A stretch of 11,437 nt of DNA from an uncultured Bacteroidales bacterium. Its GTDB lineage: Bacteria; Bacteroidota; Bacteroidia; Bacteroidales; WCHB1-69. The position numbers and the translations under genes were made by a program. The notes beneath the pieces were generated by a model. It ran no database searches. It had not been told where the DNA came from and saw only the letters and a program-made list of their open reading frames with translations. The stretch spans positions 1 through 11,437 of the forward strand of contig ONXT01000141.1 in assembly GCA_900321845.1 (NCBI GenBank). Direction: 5' to 3'. This document shows positions 5,884-11,437 of this stretch, in pieces; the stretch's first letter is position 1; every line of letters starts with the position of its first letter.

Positions 5884-8808
5884 CTATTTCTTTACCACTT
5901 TACGGGTAATGGTCTTCCCGTTTTCAAGATTTGTCAGGCGAACGAAATAAACGCCGGAAGACAGATTGTTGAAGCGGAGTGCATTGTTGCCGGCAACGAT
6001 TTCTCCGTTATCGACCTCCTTGCCAAGCGCATCAACAACCACATACTGGCAAGCAGTTTCTGCGATGATATTCAGCACATTTTCAACCGGATTCGGGAAG
6101 AAAGTGAAGTTTTCAGGAACATTTTCATCGATTCCCACAGAGGTCAGCTGGGTAACCACAAGCGTGTCGCGGAAGTTGAGCCCATAGGCGAAACGCAGCG
6201 AAGCCGTGCGGGGCTGGTCTTCCTCATTCGCCGAAAGAGCGGTGACGGTAAAGGTACCGTCATACTCATCCGATTCGGGCGTAAGCTGCAGCCAGTTGGG
6301 AACCGTGCCCGCAATCACATGCCAAGTACCGGTGCAATTGACATGCACCGTGGAGGTACTGCCGCTCGCAGCCGCAAGGGTGACTTCATTTTCAACCACA
6401 TTAAACGAACCTGCAGGCTGCGTGACATTCAGATTGATGAAATCGCCGCATGAGTTGGAGATTTGGATGATGGCAGTCTTGGGATTCGTAGAACTATTGG
6501 TCATTGTGGCCGTGAAAGTAAGCTGCTGGTCGTTGGTGCCGGACATGGGTGAAACGGTCAGCCAAGTGGCATTGGATGTAACGGTCCATGAGGTATTGGA
6601 ATGAATCTGGGCCGTTGCCGTTGCATTCGGCGAATTGGGGATGGTGACAGCGGCAGGTGTAGCGGTGAGCGTAGAGGAGACACCGGCCTGGTAAAGAGAG
6701 GTGGTCGCTGCCGTTGCAGCCTCATTCAGTCCGAGGAAATTCACAGCAGCCATGCGCTGAACACAGGAAGTATTGCCCTCCGTAGTGTAGAAATAAAGCG
6801 TATCGAAATAATAACGGGCTGTGGTATCCGTATGGAGTCCCGTTGCACCATAATATGACAACCACGGGGCGGCGATATTCACTGTCCAGTCCATGTTGGA
6901 GGTGACATAGACAGGCAGCGTGTCCATGACGTCACTATCAAAGGTATTGTCGTCAACCGTCACGAGGAGAAGCGGCTGTACCCCGAGCTGGCGTATGATG
7001 ACGGTGCGTGTCTGTCCGTTGGATGCGGTGATTGTCAGAACGCACTCACGCGGATCCACAGAGTTATTATAGTCATTGGCGACCACATTGATGACCACCG
7101 TTCCGCTATCGGAAAGCGGGGAAACAGTCACCCAGTCGCAATCGCAGGTGATGTACCAGGAAAGGTCGGAGTTCACTCTGAAAGTGCCGGTCGAGTTCGA
7201 GTCGGCGGACAATTCAACGAGGTCGGCCGTAACACCGATGTAGTTTTCGGCGCAATAGGTGAAAGAGATGGAGTCGCCGCCGGCCGACGAGATTTGATGG
7301 ATATAGAGATCGTCGAAATAAGTACCATCCGTCAGGAACGGGCGCGGGTTGGTTTCACTGTTGAACGCGGAGCGCCCCAAATTGGAGCCGAAAGCCGCAT
7401 TGTCCACATCTCCATCGGAATTAGGCGTTCCATTGCGGCGATAAAGATAGATCTCGTCAAAATTACTGGTTCCGTCGTAAGAGGAATTTCCCCAAAACCG
7501 ATCATTTATCCTATAAATCAACAGACCTGAAGAGGGCAACGAAGTCTCATAATACTCGCTTTGATTGTTTCGATATTCCAAAACAAAATACTCGTGTTCG
7601 TTCGGTCCTGCGATTTTGTAGCAGTTATTGGTGGCTGAAGTGCCCAAGGCATGCAATGTATAGGTGCCACACTGGGTAATTTCCGGAATAGAGTCAAGCC
7701 ATGTGCCGTACTCATATTTCATATAGGCGCCCATGTGTTGCGGCGGACGGGCGTTGTTCTGCATCAAGTCCCACGAGCCGACCGGAGAAAGGCTCGTCCC
7801 ATTATAATAATGGTACAAATCCGGCGCGCCAAGCGTATGGTTCATTTCATGGCAAAGAGTGGAAACGCTGAAATAGTAGCTGTTGTCGGCAAGCTGGATG
7901 TTGTACTCCAACACACGCTTTCCATGAATGTAAGCGGCAGCAGACTGAGTGAAGAGAGTCCATTTGTGAGGCCAGAGCAAATCGTTCCAGTCGCCCACAT
8001 TGCCGCGTATGACGAATACCACATTGTCCACGTAGCCGTCATTGTCGTTATCGATGTCCAAATCCGCGGGCACCATGCTTTCAATGTAGTTGATAGCTCG
8101 TTGGAGGAGCGGATGCTCGCGCGATGCCTGCTCACCATCCTGATAGCCAATGGTATTGGTGGAAGAATAGGGCTGGTAGTAGCCTCTCGGGTTCTCGTCC
8201 TGATACGAGAGAATGGTGGAGCCACTCGGAGCCGGATAGAAATAGGAATTGATGGTAAGCTGATTATAGGTGGCCGATCTGAAATAGGACTTCATTGACT
8301 GATAATTGCCTGTGGAATCATTGAACATGCGATTCACGACACCCGCATTATTTGTAAAGTTGCTTTCTCCGGCGAAACGGATAAAGACCACAATGTTGTT
8401 GATAGTCCCGTGGTTGAGCTGCGAATAGTCGGAGCGAGTGCGGCTACGGGTCTGGCCGGCGCTTTCACGTGCCCGACGTTTAGCCAACCATTCATCGGCA
8501 GTGATGTTGAGATAGGGCACCAGACCGACAGAAGCGGGATTGACACGGTCCGGAATGAACGATGTGGGGACCAGTTGCCCTTCGATTTTGTCGGCATAAA
8601 CAAAATAGCCCGTTGCCGGATCAAGAACGATGGTATATCCTTCCGCATCGTGCAAATAGTGGTAATACTCATCCCCAGTTGCAAAGCAATGGAGCGTGTC
8701 GCCATTTGGCTGGATTAAGGTTTGAGGTACATTTTCAAGATACGCAGCGCGCAAAGGGAAGAGCGTGCTGAGCAGCAATGCAAAAATCGGGATAAGTTTC
8801 TTAAACAT
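5884..8808 (-). CDS. Secreted M6-family metalloprotease with BACON repeats and T9SS sorting domain
   Basis: A 974-residue exported protein. It has a signal peptide (1-21, hydrophobic core IPIFALLLSTLFPL), then a propeptide-like part to about 125. The M6 (immune inhibitor A-like) peptidase domain spans about 135-515. It carries the extended zinc motif HEMNHTLGAPD (His320, Glu321, His324, Gly327, Asp330), a Met-turn SWDLM with Met349, and an Asp-rich probable calcium site DIDNDNDGYVD (251-261). Four BACON-like beta-sandwich repeats follow (about 526-608, 612-708, 712-798, 802-888), each with a W-x-V/I and W-L/V-x-V/L-x-P pattern. Residues 892-974 are a type A T9SS sorting domain (FFPNPVENVLNI, SSGVYFVRL, terminal KVVKK). 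The protein should be delivered to the surface or medium and degrade extracellular protein. BACON domains in this phylum are thought to bind glycans or mucin. All catalytic residues are intact. Its stop lies 22 bases from that of the convergent GT51 gene. Confidence 0.93.
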   Translation of the reverse strand: MFKKLIPIFALLLSTLFPLRAAYLENVPQTLIQPNGDTLHCFATGDEYYHYLHDAEGYTIVLDPATGYFVYADKIEGQLVPTSFIPDRVNPASVGLVPYLNITADEWLAKRRARESAGQTRSRTRSDYSQLNHGTINNIVVFIRFAGESNFTNNAGVVNRMFNDSTGNYQSMKSYFRSATYNQLTINSYFYPAPSGSTILSYQDENPRGYYQPYSSTNTIGYQDGEQASREHPLLQRAINYIESMVPADLDIDNDNDGYVDNVVFVIRGNVGDWNDLLWPHKWTLFTQSAAAYIHGKRVLEYNIQLADNSYYFSVSTLCHEMNHTLGAPDLYHYYNGTSLSPVGSWDLMQNNARPPQHMGAYMKYEYGTWLDSIPEITQCGTYTLHALGTSATNNCYKIAGPNEHEYFVLEYRNNQSEYYETSLPSSGLLIYRINDRFWGNSSYDGTSNFDEIYLYRRNGTPNSDGDVDNAAFGSNLGRSAFNSETNPRPFLTDGTYFDDLYIHQISSAGGDSISFTYCAENYIGVTADLVELSADSNSTGTFRVNSDLSWYITCDCDWVTVSPLSDSGTVVINVVANDYNNSVDPRECVLTITASNGQTRTVIIRQLGVQPLLLVTVDDNTFDSDVMDTLPVYVTSNMDWTVNIAAPWLSYYGATGLHTDTTARYYFDTLYFYTTEGNTSCVQRMAAVNFLGLNEAATAATTSLYQAGVSSTLTATPAAVTIPNSPNATATAQIHSNTSWTVTSNATWLTVSPMSGTNDQQLTFTATMTNSSTNPKTAIIQISNSCGDFINLNVTQPAGSFNVVENEVTLAAASGSTSTVHVNCTGTWHVIAGTVPNWLQLTPESDEYDGTFTVTALSANEEDQPRTASLRFAYGLNFRDTLVVTQLTSVGIDENVPENFTFFPNPVENVLNIIAETACQYVVVDALGKEVDNGEIVAGNNALRFNNLSSGVYFVRLTNLENGKTITRKVVKK

Positions 8809-8860
8809 CTGATTGATTATTAATTTGTTATAAAAAATTTTCCTTTCTAAAAACAGGTTG

Positions 8861-8868
8861 CAAAATTA
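8861..8868 (-). promoter_or_regulatory. Probable -7 box of the M6 protease gene
   Basis: TAATTTTG on the minus strand matches TAnnTTTG and is followed by GCAACCT, as at the tRNA and guaA promoters. No TTG is found 19 bases upstream, so only the -7 element is supported. The leader would be about 45 bases, AT-rich and without a Shine-Dalgarno sequence, which is normal for this phylum. Confidence 0.6.
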
Positions 8869-8954
8869 GTAAAAAAATTCAATCCCTGCATTGTCTGGCA
8901 AAACTAAATGGAGGGTAGGTTATAGTCGCTCATTTCACCAATCATAAAACAAAA

Positions 8955-8984
8955 AAACGGAATCGTCAGAAGGCGATTCCGTTT
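8955..8984 (-). terminator. Rho-independent terminator of hsp20
   Basis: An 11-bp inverted repeat (8955-8965 with 8974-8984, core CGGAATCG/CGATTCCG) with an 8-base loop. On the minus strand the stem runs into seven T (complement of 8951-8957). It lies 20 bases after the hsp20 stop and separates that gene from the M6 protease promoter. Confidence 0.88.
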
Positions 8985-9004
8985 CATCAGTGATGAAGCC
9001 ATAA

Positions 9005-9427
9005 TTATTTAACTTCAATGGTTTGGGCCAACTGTTTTTTCTCTTCAATCGTAACCTTCGGCAAAGTAACCGTCAAAATGCCGTTTTCAACTTTAGCCTC
9101 AATGGCTTCCTTGTGGATATCATCCGGCAAAGCGATCAGCTGGCGGAATTGCTCGGTAGAAAATTCGCGACGCAAGTAATGACGCTGTTCGTCCTTATGC
9201 TCATTCTTGTTCTCCTTAATCATCTCCACCACCAGGTTGTTGTCGGTGTCGATAGTCAGTTGGACATCCTCCTTCACCAAACCCGGCACGCTGAACTCCA
9301 ACTGATAGTCGTTTTTGTTTTCAATTACGTTCATTCTTGGCGTTGTGTCGGCCACATTGCTCCAGTTCCAATCCAAAAAATCATTGAACAGAGCAGGCAT
9401 GAAATCTTGGGATTTTCTCATTAACAT
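9005..9427 (-). CDS. Small heat shock protein, Hsp20/alpha-crystallin family
   Basis: A 140-residue cytoplasmic protein, a normal length for a bacterial small heat shock protein. The N-terminal arm (1-30) is Phe/Trp-rich (FMPALFNDFLDWNW). The alpha-crystallin domain spans about 31-124, with the YQLEFSVPGLVKEDV strand pair (41-55) and the signature VENGILTVTLPK (113-124). The tail has an I-x-V motif (Ile137-Val139), the family's oligomer contact. These ATP-independent chaperones hold unfolding proteins for later refolding by DnaK and ClpB. An AGGAGG lies 5 bases before the ATG at 9427, which favours this start over the in-frame ATG two codons later. It is a single-gene unit with its own terminator and is divergent from guaA. 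Regulation looks special: a sigma-54-like promoter and a leader hairpin, described separately. Confidence 0.95.
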   Translation of the reverse strand: MLMRKSQDFMPALFNDFLDWNWSNVADTTPRMNVIENKNDYQLEFSVPGLVKEDVQLTIDTDNNLVVEMIKENKNEHKDEQRHYLRREFSTEQFRQLIALPDDIHKEAIEAKVENGILTVTLPKVTIEEKKQLAQTIEVK

Positions 9428-9432
9428 AGTAA

Positions 9433-9438
9433 CCTCCT
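9433..9438 (-). promoter_or_regulatory. Consensus Shine-Dalgarno sequence of hsp20
   Basis: The minus strand reads AGGAGG, then TTACT, then ATG, a perfect anti-SD match at ideal spacing. Genes in this phylum rarely carry such a site, and I see none upstream of guaA, the GT51 gene or the M6 gene in this window. The match fixes the hsp20 start at 9427. Confidence 0.85.
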
Positions 9439-9472
9439 ATTTTAAATGGTTGTTTTTAATTTGTTTTTTGCC

Positions 9473-9486
9473 CTCGCTTTCGCGAG
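9473..9486 (-). promoter_or_regulatory. GNRA-capped hairpin in the hsp20 leader
   Basis: On the minus strand CTCGC-GAAA-GCGAG forms a 5-bp GC-rich stem with a GAAA tetraloop; two further U-G pairs could extend it. If transcription starts near 9491, as the -24/-12 element predicts, the hairpin lies at about +6 to +19. It could protect the 5' end of the mRNA or act in temperature control; the role is inferred. Confidence 0.5.
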
Positions 9487-9502
9487 AACGTCGTAAGGAA
9501 TC

Positions 9503-9517
9503 GCAAAATGCGTACCA
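9503..9517 (-). promoter_or_regulatory. Candidate sigma-54 (-24/-12) promoter of hsp20
   Basis: The minus strand reads TGGTACG-CATT-TTGC. The sigma-54 consensus is TGGCACG-N4-TTGC, so there is one change (C to T) and the GG and GC dinucleotides are exactly 10 bases apart. The predicted start is near 9491, giving a leader of about 64 bases. No TAnnTTTG box exists on this strand between 9428 and 9636. The match is strong for an unaided reading, but its use is not proven. Confidence 0.5.
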
Positions 9518-9585
9518 AGTCCGCAAAGTGCAAAAATGTCTGTAAAAAATGACAATTTGACACCATTTTGCTGACTATTTTTCAG

Positions 9586-9593
9586 TATTTTTG
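9586..9593 (+). promoter_or_regulatory. Probable -7 box of guaA
   Basis: TATTTTTG matches TAnnTTTG and lies 43 bases before the guaA ATG. A TTTTG (9566-9570) is 15 bases upstream, closer than the usual 19, so the -33 element is uncertain. The box and following bases (9585-9602) are identical to those of the tRNA promoter. Confidence 0.65.
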
Positions 9594-9636
9594 CAACCTC
9601 AAAATCAAACCTGCAAAACATTATAATCCAACCACA

Positions 9637-11163
9637 ATGAAAGTTTTAGTGCTTGATTTCGGCAGCCAATACAATCAATTGATAGCCAGACGCATTCGCG
9701 AGTACGGTGTATATTCCGAACTTCTCCCCCACACCATTACTGCGGAAGAAATCCGCAAGATGGGCGATGTGGACGGCATCATTTTCAGCGGCGGGCCCAA
9801 GAGTGTTTATGCGGAGGACGCCTTCTTCTGCGATGAAAACATCTTTGAACTCGGCATCCCCATTCTCGGCATCTGCTATGGAATGCAGCTGACGGTCAAG
9901 CATTTCGGCGGCGAAATCTCCCGAGGCACTACCAAAGAGTACGGCAAAATGGCCATCCACCTTCAAAACGGATGTCCTCTTTTCGCCGAACTGCCCGAAA
10001 CGCAGGATGTATGGATGAGCCACGGCGACCACGTTTCGCGCCTTCCAGAGGGGTTCCAGTTGGCGGCGAAATCCGACAACGGACTGATTGCCAGCGCATT
10101 CGATGCGAAACGCAAGTTCTATTTGGTACAATTCCACCCCGAAGTCCATGGCAGCGTGTACGGCAGGGAAATCCTCCAGAACTTTCTGTTCCGCGTGTGC
10201 CAAGTGAAGGCTGACTGGACCATGGAGAGCTACATCGACATGCAGGTGCAAAACATCCGCGAGCAAGTGGGCGACCAGAAAGTGCTGTGCGGCTTGAGCT
10301 GCGGCGTGGACTCCACCGTGGCTGCCGTGCTGATTCACCGCGCCATCGGCGACCAACTCACCTGTATGTTCATCGACCACGGCCTGCTACGCAAGGACGA
10401 GGGCGACCAAGTGATGGGAATGTGCAGCAACTTGTTCGGAATCAACGTAGTACGCATCGATGCGAGAGAAAGATTCCTCACCAAATTGCAAGGAGTGAGC
10501 GAGCCCGAACGCAAGCGCAAGATCATCGGCAACGAGTTCGTCTATTGTTTTGACGAAGAGTGCAAGAAGCTGGGAGAATTGCCCTTCCTCGCCCAAGGCA
10601 CGCTCTATACCGACGTCATCGAATCGGGCACTGCCACCGCACAGACCATCAAAAGCCACCACAACGTGGGCGGGCTTCCCAAAGACCTGAAATTCAAGTT
10701 GGTAGAACCGCTCAACAAACTGTTCAAGGACGAGGTTCGCGTGTTGGGCGAAAAGCTGGGCATTCCTTCCAATATCGTCTGGCGGCAACCCTTCCCTGGC
10801 CCCGGACTGGCCATCCGCATCATCGGAGACATCACGGAGACGAAACTGCACATCGTGCGCGAGTCGGACGCCATCCTGCGCGAGGAGATTGCCAAGGCAC
10901 ACCTCGACCGCTCCATCTGGCAGTACTTCACGGTACTCACCAACCTGCAGAGCGTCGGCGTGATGGGCGACGAGCGCACCTACGACTACGCGCTGGCCAT
11001 CCGCGCCGTCAACTCCATCGACGGCATGACCGCCGACTGGGCGCGCATCCCCTTCGATGTCCTTGAGGTCATCTCGCGCCGCATCGTCAACGAAGTGAAG
11101 GGCGTGAACCGCGTGGTCTATGACATCACCTCCAAACCGCCCGCGACGATTGAGTGGGAGTAA
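9637..11163 (+). CDS. guaA: GMP synthase (glutamine-hydrolysing)
   Basis: A 508-residue protein, the normal length for GuaA, converting XMP, ATP and glutamine to GMP in the cytoplasm. Residues 1-190 are the class I glutamine amidotransferase: LDFGSQYNQLIARR at the start, nucleophile Cys80 in GICYGMQ, and His167 and Glu169 in QFHPEVHG. Residues about 195-385 are the ATP pyrophosphatase domain, with the PP-loop at 221-226, IGNEFVY, GTLYTDVIESG and KSHHNVGGLP. The C-terminal dimerisation domain holds RQPFPGPGLAIRI and ends PPATIEWE. The PP-loop reads SCGVDS, with Cys222 in place of the usual second-position Gly. The ATG at 9637 is chosen because MKVLVLDFG is the family start and the longer frame begins upstream of the promoter. 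The text is nearer the Bacillus-type than the Bacteroides-type enzyme as I remember them. It is monocistronic and divergent from hsp20. Confidence 0.97.
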   Translation: MKVLVLDFGSQYNQLIARRIREYGVYSELLPHTITAEEIRKMGDVDGIIFSGGPKSVYAEDAFFCDENIFELGIPILGICYGMQLTVKHFGGEISRGTTKEYGKMAIHLQNGCPLFAELPETQDVWMSHGDHVSRLPEGFQLAAKSDNGLIASAFDAKRKFYLVQFHPEVHGSVYGREILQNFLFRVCQVKADWTMESYIDMQVQNIREQVGDQKVLCGLSCGVDSTVAAVLIHRAIGDQLTCMFIDHGLLRKDEGDQVMGMCSNLFGINVVRIDARERFLTKLQGVSEPERKRKIIGNEFVYCFDEECKKLGELPFLAQGTLYTDVIESGTATAQTIKSHHNVGGLPKDLKFKLVEPLNKLFKDEVRVLGEKLGIPSNIVWRQPFPGPGLAIRIIGDITETKLHIVRESDAILREEIAKAHLDRSIWQYFTVLTNLQSVGVMGDERTYDYALAIRAVNSIDGMTADWARIPFDVLEVISRRIVNEVKGVNRVVYDITSKPPATIEWE

Positions 11164-11209
11164 AAACCATAATTTTCATCCCACCCATACATCATATCTA
11201 AAAAAACTG

Positions 11210-11217
11210 TACTTTTG
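11210..11217 (+). promoter_or_regulatory. Probable -7 box of the TM1266-type regulator gene
   Basis: TACTTTTG, followed by CA, is the same box as that of the GT51 gene. No TTG is present 19 bases upstream. The leader to the ATG at 11311 would be about 85 bases, AT-rich near the start codon and without a Shine-Dalgarno site. I saw no riboswitch fold in it and no terminator between guaA and this box. Confidence 0.55.
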
Positions 11218-11310
11218 CACCGTTGTTTCCTTGCGGAGCGGATAGTTCTTCTCCAAAACCAACAACAGACATAATTTATTAATAATCAATCTAATCCAAA
11301 AGAATTTCTA

Positions 11311-11437
11311 ATGGAAAAGAGAATCGGAAGCATCAGCATCCTCATCAGCCATCGCGACATTGTTCCCCAAGTGAACGAGCTTCTCTCGGAGTTCGCCGAA
11401 ATGATTTTGGCCCGCCAAGGACTTCCCCTGCGCGACA
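11311..11437 (+). CDS. N-terminal fragment of a TM1266-family iron-only hydrogenase system regulator
   Basis: The gene runs off the window after 42 codons. The visible part (MEKRIGSISILI, then VNELLSEFAEMILARQGLPLRD) matches the start of the small ACT/ferredoxin-like-fold family known as TM1266. This family is usually encoded next to the [FeFe]-hydrogenase maturation genes hydE, hydF and hydG and is a putative regulator of that system. The full protein is usually about 80-90 residues, so about half is seen. The ATG fits the family start, and a -7 box lies 93 bases upstream. The assignment rests on a short segment but the match is characteristic. The activity of the family is not well established. 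Confidence 0.75.
   Translation, partial: MEKRIGSISILISHRDIVPQVNELLSEFAEMILARQGLPLRD

Noticed and set aside
5874..5888. Short hairpin AATAG-GTCAA-CTATT between the convergent GT51 and M6 stops
   Set aside because: Only 5 AT-rich pairs and it overlaps the M6 stop codon; too weak to call a bidirectional terminator.
7651..8298. 215-codon plus-strand frame inside the M6 protease gene
   Set aside because: Antisense to the catalytic domain, whose motifs are intact; no recognisable protein features.
9568..9636. 23-residue N-terminal extension of GuaA
   Set aside because: It starts upstream of the -7 box at 9586-9593, and the family begins at MKVLVLDFG.
9646..10380. 244-codon minus-strand frame inside guaA
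   Set aside because: Antisense of the amidotransferase domain; His/Ala/Val-rich translation as expected from a GC-biased complement.
1..11437. Phage, IS element, CRISPR, toxin-antitoxin or biosynthetic cluster
   Set aside because: No transposase, integrase, repeat-spacer array, paired small ORFs or enzyme cluster is visible; the genes are ordinary chromosomal envelope and housekeeping genes.

Overview
The window looks like a chromosomal segment from an anaerobic member of the Bacteroidetes, probably order Bacteroidales. The evidence is two type IX secretion (T9SS) C-terminal sorting domains, BACON repeats, a TlpA-like protein of the Bacteroidetes type, promoters with the Bacteroidetes -7 box TAnnTTTG, and a start of an iron-only hydrogenase (TM1266-family) regulator at the right edge. 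I cannot name the genus. There is no phage, IS element, CRISPR array or other mobile element.

Layout. (1) Positions 1-3555, plus strand: a tight operon with gaps of 3, 11 and 9 bases. It holds the tail of a T9SS-exported protein, a TolC-family outer membrane factor, a periplasmic TlpA/thioredoxin-like protein and a small DUF456 membrane protein. (2) Positions 3556-3926: a minus-strand tRNA with CAT anticodon (elongator Met most likely), its terminator and promoter, then the promoter of the next gene. (3) Positions 3927-5861, plus strand: a membrane-anchored protein with a large AsmA-like N-terminal region and a C-terminal GT51 peptidoglycan glycosyltransferase domain. (4) Positions 5884-8808, minus strand, convergent with it: a 974-residue secreted M6-type metalloprotease with four BACON-like repeats and a T9SS sorting domain. 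(5) Positions 9005-9427, minus strand: a small heat shock protein (Hsp20) with its own terminator. (6) Positions 9637-11163, plus strand and divergent from hsp20: guaA, GMP synthase. (7) From 11311: the first 42 codons of a TM1266-type regulator, which predicts [FeFe]-hydrogenase maturation genes just beyond the window.

The genes do not form one pathway. The shared theme of the left and centre is the cell envelope and secretion: two T9SS cargoes, an outer membrane factor, a periplasmic redox protein and a peptidoglycan polymerase. The right part is housekeeping and stress response.

The most unusual signal is around hsp20. It has a near-perfect sigma-54 (-24/-12) promoter, no TAnnTTTG box on its strand, a GNRA-capped hairpin just after the predicted transcription start, and a consensus AGGAGG Shine-Dalgarno, which is uncommon in this phylum. 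Other points worth checking are a Cys in the ATP-binding PP-loop of GuaA (SCGVDS instead of SGGVDS), the AsmA-GT51 architecture, and an 18-base identical promoter/leader shared by the tRNA and guaA. I found no convincing wholly new multi-gene system.
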